Source of the DNA: a virus
IMG/VR virus record: IMGVR_UViG_3300017727_002768
Span: 1-27,537 of that record
Direction: 5' to 3' (one strand)
Length of the DNA stretch: 27,537 nucleotides
The position numbers and the translations under genes are program-made. Below are positions 8,191 through 14,921 of the stretch, piece after piece. The notes under the pieces were generated by a model. It was not told the origin of the DNA. It saw nothing but the letters and a program-made list of their open reading frames with translations, and did no database searches. Every line of letters begins with the position of its first letter. Position 1 is the first letter of the stretch.

Positions 8191-9267
8191 ATGAAAATAG
8201 AATATACAAATACTCCAAGGGACGTAGTCGAGTTTGACGATGATGTTCCGGCTAATCTAGATCCTACTGATGTAGTAGAGATTTTTCAAACACCTTTAAC
8301 TGGATCTTTTAATTGGGATTATAGAGTACAAGATAATAGAATTAAAAAATTATATGAGTTAGGCAAACAATTAAATTGGAATGTAGAAGTCGATGTTGAC
8401 TGGACTCCAAAATTTACTAGCATTAGTGATGAAGAATTCGATTTTGAAAACACTCAATGGGATAATCATAAAACATTTAAAGCATTTGATAAAGAAACAA
8501 GATTAGAATTTTTTAAAGATTTAAACAGTTGGGGAACAAGTCAATTCTTACATGGTGAGCAAGGAGCATTGTTGGTAGCATCACAGTTAGCCAGTTGTGC
8601 CCCAACCTATAATGCAAAATTATATGCCGCCAGTCAAACTTTTGATGAAGCAAGACATGTAGAAGCATTCAACAAATATTTACAGCAAAGATTAAAACGT
8701 AGTTGGCCCATAGGTAGAGCATTAAAAGGTTTGCTAGATAAAATTTTAACAGACCCTAGGTGGGATTTAAAATTTATTGGCATGCAAGTAGTAATAGAAG
8801 GATTGGCATTAGCCGCCTTTAACGCCGCCAAGAATGCAACGAACGATCCTGTGTATGAACAAATGCTTGAATACATAATCAGGGACGAAGCAAGACATGT
8901 TACATTTGGTATAAACTATTTAACAGACTTTGTAACTACTTTAACTGAAGAAGAAGTATTGGATAGAGCACAGTTTGCCTTAGAAGCCTGTACAGTAAGT
9001 AGAAACAGATTAAGAGCATATGATGTTTGGGAAAAATATGGTATGGATATAGAATACACTGAAGCATATCAAAAAGAACACATATTCCAAACACAATTTC
9101 AAGATGTATTGTTTAGTAGAATAATGCCTAATCTTAAAAAGATAGGTTTGCTACATGAAGATTTAGTACCTGAATATGAAAAATTAGGTGTTATGGGATT
9201 TGCAGAAGGCGATAGTGATTATGAAACTAGTTGGGAAGAACTTTCCAAGCCTTTAAAGAGTGCATAA
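8191..9267 (+). CDS. Ferritin-like diiron oxygenase, first of tandem pair
   Basis: The 358-residue soluble helical protein shows a full set of six carboxylate-bridged diiron ligands. E123 is in 'LHGEQGALL', E153 and H156 in 'FDEARHVEAF', E203 in 'VVIEGLALAAF', and E233 and H236 in 'RDEARHVTFG'. The E, ExxH, E, ExxH order is that of ribonucleotide reductase R2, R2-like oxidases, AurF-type N-oxygenases and bacterial multicomponent monooxygenases. The N-terminal 'RIKKLYELGKQLNW...DVDW' is also a feature of R2/AurF-like marine proteins. It is too divergent to name the substrate, and no reductase or ferredoxin partner is encoded nearby. The start has no ribosome site and sits 6 nt after a late promoter. 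A paralogue follows directly. Confidence 0.8.
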   Translation: MKIEYTNTPRDVVEFDDDVPANLDPTDVVEIFQTPLTGSFNWDYRVQDNRIKKLYELGKQLNWNVEVDVDWTPKFTSISDEEFDFENTQWDNHKTFKAFDKETRLEFFKDLNSWGTSQFLHGEQGALLVASQLASCAPTYNAKLYAASQTFDEARHVEAFNKYLQQRLKRSWPIGRALKGLLDKILTDPRWDLKFIGMQVVIEGLALAAFNAAKNATNDPVYEQMLEYIIRDEARHVTFGINYLTDFVTTLTEEEVLDRAQFALEACTVSRNRLRAYDVWEKYGMDIEYTEAYQKEHIFQTQFQDVLFSRIMPNLKKIGLLHEDLVPEYEKLGVMGFAEGDSDYETSWEELSKPLKSA

Positions 9268-9274
9268 ACTTTCA

Positions 9275-9282
9275 GATAAATA
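9275..9282 (+). promoter_or_regulatory. T4-type late promoter 6 nt before GTG start
   Basis: GATAAATA ends 6 nt before GTG 9289. No Shine-Dalgarno sequence is visible. The element separates the two diiron genes, giving the second copy its own late transcript. Confidence 0.7.
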
Positions 9283-9288
9283 GTCTTT

Positions 9289-10407
9289 GTGTACAAAGTA
9301 ATTAAATTAAACAAAGACGCATACTCAAGTGAGCTCGTTGAAAAAGAACATAGTTTTGATGTCATTGCGGAAGAATTTCCTTTAGAAGTAACTGGGCAAT
9401 GGAACTGGGACTACTCGCATATTAATGATAAGATAAATTATATCTATCAGTTAGGTAAAGAACAAGCCTGGGACGTTGAAAAAGACATAGATTGGAATTC
9501 TGAAACTACAGCATACAATGAGAGTTCTTCACCGTTTGGCATTCCTGCTGTACATAGATTTTCACAATTCAAACCATTTCAAAAGTTAACCACAGTTAAA
9601 CGTAAACAATTTTTACATGACATAGATGGATTTGTTGTAAGTCAACTTTTACATGGAGAACAAGGAGCATTTTTAGTTGCTTCTCAACTTTGTTCAACAC
9701 TTCCTACTTTAAATTCTAGATTGTATGCTAGTTCACAAACTTTTGATGAAGCAAGACATGTGGAAGCATTCACAAAGTATTTGTCTGTAAGACATAAAGG
9801 TACTATATGGCCCTTTAATAATGATTTTAAAGAACTTATAACTAGAACACTACAAGACAAACGTTGGGATATGAAATTTGTATGTATGCAAGGCATTATA
9901 GAATACTATGCAACTTCTGTTTTTGTTAGTTTAAGAAACAATACAAAGGACACTATGTTTAAAGACATGCTTAAATTAATTATTAGAGATGAAACAAGAC
10001 ATGTTGCATTTGGTAGAAACTTTTTAATTGATTATTACAAAACTTTAAGCGATGAAGAGTTAGATGGTCGAGCAGTATTCATGGCAGAATGTTTGATTCA
10101 ACTACTAAATGATGATTACCTGTATCATGCACATCTATTATATGAGAAGCATGGATTTGATCCTGAAGAAACTATTGCATTCATTAAAGAAACAGACAAT
10201 GCTATTATGAAAAAGAAGAGAAAAGAATTTTTAGGCATTGACTTTGATCCTAAAGATGATAATTTAGAAAACTTTCAAATGACAGACAGATTTACACTTA
10301 TGGTTAAATCAGTTGCTATGTTTAATGATTTTAAATTAATTAGGCCCAGTAATATACCTATGCTAGAAGAAGCATTCAAACTAAATATTAGTGAGATATT
10401 ACAATGA
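9289..10407 (+). CDS. Ferritin-like diiron oxygenase, second of tandem pair
   Basis: The 372-residue paralogue of the preceding gene keeps all six predicted iron ligands: E124 ('LHGEQGAFL'), E154 and H157 ('FDEARHVEAF'), E205 ('GIIEYYATSVF') and E235 and H238 ('RDETRHVAFG'). Similarity is highest around the metal-binding helices; the N-terminus and the C-terminal 120 residues differ strongly, so this is an old duplication or two separate acquisitions. The third helix replaces the small residues of copy 1 (GLALAAF) with YYATSVF, which would change the substrate pocket. GTG is the only sensible start: it lies 6 nt after a late promoter and the alignment with copy 1 begins there. The end overlaps a 49-codon gene (ATGA). 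The two could form a heterodimer or act on different substrates; both are inference. Confidence 0.8.
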   Translation: MYKVIKLNKDAYSSELVEKEHSFDVIAEEFPLEVTGQWNWDYSHINDKINYIYQLGKEQAWDVEKDIDWNSETTAYNESSSPFGIPAVHRFSQFKPFQKLTTVKRKQFLHDIDGFVVSQLLHGEQGAFLVASQLCSTLPTLNSRLYASSQTFDEARHVEAFTKYLSVRHKGTIWPFNNDFKELITRTLQDKRWDMKFVCMQGIIEYYATSVFVSLRNNTKDTMFKDMLKLIIRDETRHVAFGRNFLIDYYKTLSDEELDGRAVFMAECLIQLLNDDYLYHAHLLYEKHGFDPEETIAFIKETDNAIMKKKRKEFLGIDFDPKDDNLENFQMTDRFTLMVKSVAMFNDFKLIRPSNIPMLEEAFKLNISEILQ

Positions 10408-10553
10408 CAATAGCAGAAATAATAGAATTTAAAACACCAAAAAAGGTTTATGACAAGCCACAAGACTATGTTGATGCAAGAAATCATAGATTTGACCAAA
10501 TGTTTGGGCATCCTACACGCAAATTAAAGAAAAAACGTAAGTCTAGGAAATAA
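10404..10553 (+). CDS. Small basic protein, 49 residues
   Basis: The ATG overlaps the stop of the second diiron gene (ATGA), so translation is probably coupled. The product starts 'MTIAEIIEFKTPKKVYD', contains 'YVDARNHRFDQMFG', and ends in a strongly basic tail, 'RKLKKKRKSRK', that could bind nucleic acid. It is unrecognised. The stop codon TAA (10551-10553) lies inside the late promoter of gp16. It fills the gap between the diiron gene and gp16 exactly, and the coupled overlap supports a real gene. Confidence 0.7.
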   Translation: MTIAEIIEFKTPKKVYDKPQDYVDARNHRFDQMFGHPTRKLKKKRKSRK

Positions 10554-10556
10554 ATA
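10549..10556 (+). promoter_or_regulatory. T4-type late promoter 5 nt before gp16 start
   Basis: AATAAATA ends 5 nt before ATG 10562, placing the predicted +1 on the A of the start codon. The element contains the stop codon of the preceding small gene. An AGGAAA lies upstream of the predicted +1, so only a readthrough transcript would carry it, and it is too far away to be a good site. Confidence 0.7.
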
Positions 10557-10561
10557 GTAGC

Positions 10562-11062
10562 ATGACCAAAAAACTTGAAGAAGAATTCAACCTACCTTCT
10601 ATAGAAGAAGCAACAAAAAAGGAAATTACATACGATACTCCATCATATGACGACCCTAATGAACCTTCAACTGACATTATAGAAGTACAAGATGTTGAAA
10701 AAGCATTAAGTAACGCAGAAAAAATTGACCAAGCATTACAAAACGTTAAAGGTTTAAATGACCATGACGTTGAAATGGATGACATTGGGCAACAAGCAAT
10801 GGACAGTTATCAGCAACTAATGAATTTAGGCATGAATGTTGGTGATAGAGAAGCAGGTCATATATTTGATAGTGCATCTAAAATGTTAAAGACTGCCTTA
10901 GAAGCCAAAGAGAGTAAGATAAATGCTAAACTTAAACAAATTGATTTAATGGTTAAGAAGGCAAGACTTGATGGAAATACCAGTGACAATGGCTCAGGTG
11001 CAGGTGGAAAACCTTTAGACAGAAACGAATTACTGAGAATTATCAATAATAAAGGGGAATAA
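10562..11062 (+). CDS. 16: Terminase small subunit (gp16-like)
   Basis: The 166-residue length is close to T4 gp16 (164). It has an acidic N-terminus with 'EEFNLPSIEEA', then a long helical core, 'QQAMDSYQQLMNLGMNVGD...HIFDSASKMLKTALEAKESK', followed by a second helix, 'KLKQIDLMVKKARLD'. This is the coiled-coil layout of gp16, which assembles into rings and regulates the gp17 motor. The C-terminus is polar and flexible. The family call rests on this architecture and on the presence of gp17 in the window. In T4 and cyanophages gp16 and gp17 are adjacent; here about 3.9 kb separates them. The radical SAM gene starts directly after the stop codon. Confidence 0.72.
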   Translation: MTKKLEEEFNLPSIEEATKKEITYDTPSYDDPNEPSTDIIEVQDVEKALSNAEKIDQALQNVKGLNDHDVEMDDIGQQAMDSYQQLMNLGMNVGDREAGHIFDSASKMLKTALEAKESKINAKLKQIDLMVKKARLDGNTSDNGSGAGGKPLDRNELLRIINNKGE

Positions 11063-12748
11063 ATGAAGACCCCAGTAGATTTTTTAATCTTTACAGGCAG
11101 AGCAAACGATATTGAAAGTTTATCTCTTCATCCGGGTGATAAAACATACGGAAACGTATTTCAACCTTTAATTTCAACCACAACTAGAACACTAGGTGCT
11201 TACAAAGTAGCCTATCACTGCAGATTGCAAGGATTTTCTGTACAAGTTGTGGATTATTCTAAATTTTTATCAACAGAACAGTTCATTAGCATAATAGATA
11301 AGTTTGTAGGACCTAATACATTAGCAGTTGGTACTAGTACAACATGGTTACACCAACCTTTATCTTCAAGAAAGACTTTAAATATGGTAGGTCAATATGG
11401 ATTTGAAGCGGCACAATGGTTACCTGTGGAAGATTTCGAAACTGAAACAAAAATTACAGAGCATATAAAGAGCATTAGTCCAGAATGTAAAGTTATTGTA
11501 GGAGGTGCGATAGTAAACCAAGACAGTTTGAACAATCCAAACATAGATATTGTTGCTAGTGGGTATGGAGAAGTTACTGTTCCTGATATTTTAATGTCTA
11601 TTAAAAACAATACTGAAATAAGACAATATTATGCAGACCCGCACAGTCAACATGAGATAGCAACATCAACAATGACTTGGTGTCCTGAAGATTTAGCAAC
11701 AGAAACTGAAGCATTGCCTTTAGAAATTGCTAGAGGTTGTATATTTCATTGCAGTTTCTGTAGTTTTAGATTGTTAGGTAAAGAAAAAGGTAGTTATGTA
11801 AGAGGTAAAGACTTAATACGAGATGAACTTATACGCAATTATGAAAATTTTGGCACAACAAGGTATTGGATAAGTGATGATACCTTTAATGATGACAGTG
11901 ATAGACTACAAGAGTTTGCAGATGTAGTTCAATCATTGCCTTTTAAAATTACATTGAGTGCTTTTATACGATTAGATTTAGTAATGTTAAAAAAACAAGA
12001 ACAATTATTAAAAGATTGTGGGTTAGTGTTTGCACATTGTGGTATAGAAACACTAAACAGCGAAAGTGCTAAAGATATTGGCAAAGGATTAAATCCTATG
12101 ATGTTAATGGATTGGTTAAGAGATATAAAACAAAATGTTTGGAAAGATGTCTTTGTACACTCAAATTTTATTCTAGGTCTACCTAGCGATTCTAAAAGTA
12201 CTTTAAGAGAAAATTTAAGATTTTTAAAGAGCGATGATAATCCTTTGGATAGTTTTGTTGTAAGTCCGTTGTATTTGCCTAAGCAAGGCACTAAGTCTAG
12301 CAATGAAGAAAGTAAATTTACAAATGATCCTGAAAGTTTTGGCATGGAGATTATTCCTTGGAGCGATGATTATCTAAAATATGTTGCAGAAGGTAATACT
12401 TTTCAAAATTATAGAAACAAACATGGTATTGTAAACGAAGAAATGTTTAGAACTAGACAAAGATTTGCATCAACAATGGTACAACACAAAAACGGATACA
12501 AATTTATATTTCATGGACAGTTTAGAGCATGGGGACTAGACGGATGTGATTTACATCCTGATGAAATATTAGAATTGGTTAAAGATAAAAAGTTTACTTG
12601 GTTGGACAGAAACAAGATAGAGAAGAAAAACTTTGATAGTTACACAGATAGATTAATGTCTATAGAAAAACATACAAGTTTTGTTAAATCACAATTAGTT
12701 GATGCTGAGAATTTAAAAAGAGTGTCTATTGCCAGGGAATTAGTTTAA
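11063..12748 (+). CDS. B12-binding-like radical SAM protein
   Basis: The 561-residue protein has the radical SAM iron-sulfur motif CxxxCxxC at C226, C230 and C233 ('ARGCIFHCSFC'). An N-terminal Rossmann-like region (about 40-180) ends in 'VIVGGAIVNQ' and 'VASGYGEVTVPDIL', like the cobalamin-binding half of B12-dependent radical SAM enzymes. A TIM-barrel part contains 'YWISDDTFND' and 'FAHCGIETLNSESAKDIGKG', followed by 'NFILGLPSDSKSTLRENLRFL'. Such enzymes cut SAM to make a radical and perform methylations or rearrangements. No DxHxxG cobalamin signature is visible, so B12 binding is uncertain. The ATG follows the gp16 stop directly, with AAAGGGG as the likely ribosome site. Its 3' end overlaps the convergent minus-strand gene by 23 nt. 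The substrate is unknown. Confidence 0.87.
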   Translation: MKTPVDFLIFTGRANDIESLSLHPGDKTYGNVFQPLISTTTRTLGAYKVAYHCRLQGFSVQVVDYSKFLSTEQFISIIDKFVGPNTLAVGTSTTWLHQPLSSRKTLNMVGQYGFEAAQWLPVEDFETETKITEHIKSISPECKVIVGGAIVNQDSLNNPNIDIVASGYGEVTVPDILMSIKNNTEIRQYYADPHSQHEIATSTMTWCPEDLATETEALPLEIARGCIFHCSFCSFRLLGKEKGSYVRGKDLIRDELIRNYENFGTTRYWISDDTFNDDSDRLQEFADVVQSLPFKITLSAFIRLDLVMLKKQEQLLKDCGLVFAHCGIETLNSESAKDIGKGLNPMMLMDWLRDIKQNVWKDVFVHSNFILGLPSDSKSTLRENLRFLKSDDNPLDSFVVSPLYLPKQGTKSSNEESKFTNDPESFGMEIIPWSDDYLKYVAEGNTFQNYRNKHGIVNEEMFRTRQRFASTMVQHKNGYKFIFHGQFRAWGLDGCDLHPDEILELVKDKKFTWLDRNKIEKKNFDSYTDRLMSIEKHTSFVKSQLVDAENLKRVSIARELV

Positions 12749-13358
12749 AACGTTCTTCAGGTAAGTTTAAAAATTTAGTTGTCCAAGCACTTTGACCTAC
12801 AAAGTCTAAATGTTGCCATTCATCTTTCCGTGATATTTTAGTCTTTGCTACATCATTCCAATCGTTAGTATCTATTATACCTTGTATTAACTCTTTCTTT
12901 TCTAGCACTGAATCCAAATTATGACTATCCCATTCATAATGAAATAATTCCATAACATTCCTTTGTTCATCTACATAATCTATACTAATATCTATTCCCC
13001 ATTTAGGTTTAAGTTGAGTCATTTTGTATAATAAGTTGTTTCCAGGTGTCCAATGGTACAACTGTTCTAATGCATATCCGTGATATCCTTTTCTTTCATA
13101 TAAATCTGAATGATTAATGTGAGCACCAGTTGAATTACCACAAGGCAAATACCAGTCTTGTTTGATACATCTTTTATAACGCATGTATTGTGGATCACCT
13201 AGGTTACATTGTGCATATTCTTGTTCTAATTCACATAGGTCATAACCACTTTGGTCGAATCTATCGAGTTTATTTGGTCGAGGACACACCATATTTTCTA
13301 TGGCAACACCCCAGGTACCCATATGGTTGAAATTGTTACTGCTTCTTTTAAACTGCAT
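12726..13358 (-). CDS. Unknown protein, only minus-strand gene in window
   Basis: The 210-residue product is rich in Trp, Tyr, His and Cys, with an ordered, protein-like sequence ('MGTWGVAIENMVCP', 'WGIDISIDYVDEQRNVMELFHYEWDSHN', 'WQHLDFVGQSAWTTKFLNLPEERF'). This is unlike a random antisense frame, and no competing plus-strand gene exists here. The family is not recognised. Five Cys occur in the first 75 residues but without a clear CxxC pair. A CATAAATA late promoter on the minus strand (13374 to 13367) ends 8 nt before the ATG and there is no ribosome site, so its mRNA would be nearly leaderless. It converges on the radical SAM gene with a 23-nt tail-to-tail overlap. Confidence 0.75.
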   Translation of the reverse strand: MQFKRSSNNFNHMGTWGVAIENMVCPRPNKLDRFDQSGYDLCELEQEYAQCNLGDPQYMRYKRCIKQDWYLPCGNSTGAHINHSDLYERKGYHGYALEQLYHWTPGNNLLYKMTQLKPKWGIDISIDYVDEQRNVMELFHYEWDSHNLDSVLEKKELIQGIIDTNDWNDVAKTKISRKDEWQHLDFVGQSAWTTKFLNLPEERFKLIPWQ

Positions 13359-13366
13359 ACTTTTAG

Positions 13367-13381
13367 TATTTATGATAAATA
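13367..13381. promoter_or_regulatory. Palindromic divergent late promoter pair
   Basis: TATTTATGATAAATA is a perfect inverted repeat around G13374. It reads GATAAATA on plus (13374-13381) and CATAAATA on minus (13374-13367). The plus arm serves the gene at 13404 (22 nt away, GGAG site at 13391-13394); the minus arm serves the gene ending at 12726. The two -10 elements share one base, so both promoters cannot be melted by polymerase at the same time. Confidence 0.75.
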
Positions 13382-13403
13382 AGTGTTACAGGAGTTTTAA
13401 ACT

Positions 13404-14102
13404 ATGAAAGAATTAAAAGACATCATTAGCGAATCTTTCAGCAAAGAGTATGGTTATAGAGTTAAAATAGCATCCGACTGCTCCGCTGAAGATTTGTCAA
13501 AATTAGAAAGTGTGTTAGCAAAGTACAATCTTGTAAGTGCTACACCTTGGAAACGTACACCTATTCAAGAGAATCCTATGGAATTCCAGAGATTAAAAGG
13601 TGCAAATTTTACATCAGAAGTATGTAGTACAGACGTTGTGCTAAAATACCCAGTAAACCAAAGAGTACTTGAAGTATTTCTAGCAGTAAACATGGGAATA
13701 GACCACGAAAGAGTACTTGCATATGGTGTTAAAGAACCTAGAAAACTAGAAAGCGATTTAGCACAAGAAAGAACTGCAAGAAATGTTGATAGACAAGTAT
13801 CACAAGAAGATGCAGTACTAAATCAAGAAGATATGACACATTATGAGAACGAGCACGTTGATGTCGATGCTGGTCAAGAGTCACTTTTTGGTGAAGCATA
13901 CAATCAAAAATTCCTAGCAGAACTCCAAAAAATTAAAGACGAAAAAGGCGAAGATTATTTCCGTAACTATCCTGCAAAAGATGAGTTAATGGGCGATAAC
14001 CTCAAGTCTAAGTACGCAGAAATTACAGGTACAGCACATGGTGGACAAGCACCAGAACCAAAACATGTTGATGTTGTATCACAAAGTTCAAGAAGAAACT
14101 AA
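13404..14102 (+). CDS. Unknown phage protein, probable virion or assembly component
   Basis: The 232-residue protein is not recognised. Residues 1-115 look globular: 'ELKDIISESFSKEYGYRVKIASD', then 'VLKYPVNQRVLEVFLAVNMGIDHERVLAYGV'. The rest is acidic, polar and probably extended or coiled ('QKFLAELQKIKDEKGEDYF', 'KSKYAEITGTAHGG'). It has a late promoter, a GGAG ribosome site and a one-base stop/start overlap (TAATG) with the next gene. Together these suggest a late two-gene unit just upstream of the large terminase. No catalytic motif is visible. Confidence 0.8.
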   Translation: MKELKDIISESFSKEYGYRVKIASDCSAEDLSKLESVLAKYNLVSATPWKRTPIQENPMEFQRLKGANFTSEVCSTDVVLKYPVNQRVLEVFLAVNMGIDHERVLAYGVKEPRKLESDLAQERTARNVDRQVSQEDAVLNQEDMTHYENEHVDVDAGQESLFGEAYNQKFLAELQKIKDEKGEDYFRNYPAKDELMGDNLKSKYAEITGTAHGGQAPEPKHVDVVSQSSRRN

Positions 14103-14884
14103 TGAGTGAAGAAATTAAACGATATTTAAAACTGGTAGAAGCCAGAGGTATTATATCAGCACATCAAGGTGGTATTGAATTAAGTATTAACGATGAAAGA
14201 ATAGACTTAGGTAAAACACCTGAGGATATTGCTGACAAACTTAAAACAGTAGCAGACTTTGATTTAGATGACTTGTTTGGTTCAAGTTCTATGGACTTTG
14301 CTTCAGAAGAAGGCTTCGAAAATGACGATGCCGCACATGAATTGTTTGACAAAGCAGTAGCATTAATGGTACCAAAACCAGATGACCAAGCAGACGAAAA
14401 ACCTGAAGATAGACCTGCAACTTCAGACGATATTGCTAAAATAAACAAAGGCGAAGAACCAGAAGAATCAGTTGAAGAAGGTTGTGGTGATGATTCATGT
14501 CCTACATGCGGTGGAGGTTCAGAAGAAATGGGACCACCAGAAGCAGAAGAACAAGAAAGTCACAAGTATGAAAAACATCATTCTACTGATACTGGTTCAG
14601 TTTCAGTCGAGGCTAGTGCAGATTCAATAGATGAACTAAAAGTATTACTACAAAAAGTAGGAATTACATTACCAAGTGGTGAGCCAGGACATGATATGTC
14701 TCATGATCCAGAAGATGATGCTGAAGGTCCTATGAAAGTGATATCATTAAGTCCAGAACCAGAAATGGATGGCGAAAAACCAACTATGGACTACCCAAAA
14801 ACAGATGTTGATCCAGATGCAAAAGAAGTTTTAACAAATATCCTCAAAGATAAACTTAAAGATTACCTGCGTAACGGCAAGTAA
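14102..14884 (+). CDS. Unknown highly acidic protein with single CPTCGGG motif
   Basis: The 260-residue protein is very rich in Asp, Glu, Pro, Gly and Ser, and largely low-complexity from residue 90 on. It contains one 'GDDSCPTCGGGSEEMG' stretch (about 130-145) that looks like half of a zinc ribbon; an upstream Cys in 'EEGCGDD' is the only other nearby Cys. The N-terminal 'RYLKLVEARGI' and the C-terminal 'KEVLTNILKDKLKDYLRNGK' are helical. It is translationally coupled to the preceding gene. The family is not recognised; the composition would suit a DNA-mimic, scaffold-like or assembly protein, which is inference only. Confidence 0.75.
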   Translation: MSEEIKRYLKLVEARGIISAHQGGIELSINDERIDLGKTPEDIADKLKTVADFDLDDLFGSSSMDFASEEGFENDDAAHELFDKAVALMVPKPDDQADEKPEDRPATSDDIAKINKGEEPEESVEEGCGDDSCPTCGGGSEEMGPPEAEEQESHKYEKHHSTDTGSVSVEASADSIDELKVLLQKVGITLPSGEPGHDMSHDPEDDAEGPMKVISLSPEPEMDGEKPTMDYPKTDVDPDAKEVLTNILKDKLKDYLRNGK

Positions 14885-14908
14885 TTTTTAAATCCCCCTC
14901 CAAAACTG

Positions 14909-14916
14909 AATAAATA
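14909..14916 (+). promoter_or_regulatory. T4-type late promoter 5 nt before gp17 start
   Basis: AATAAATA ends 5 nt before ATG 14922, so the predicted +1 falls on the start codon. The 20 nt upstream contain no purine-rich ribosome site; instead there is a pyrimidine run (CCCCCTCC at 14894-14901). Confidence 0.7.
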
Positions 14917-14921
14917 CTGTT

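Noticed and set aside
14102-14884. CPTCGGG protein as a DnaJ-like or zinc-ribbon protein
   Set aside because: Only one CxxC pair is present, so a complete zinc ribbon is not supported.
14894-14901. CCCCCTCC run before gp17 as an anti-Shine-Dalgarno element
   Set aside because: There is no matching purine ribosome site nearby, and it lies upstream of the predicted transcript start.
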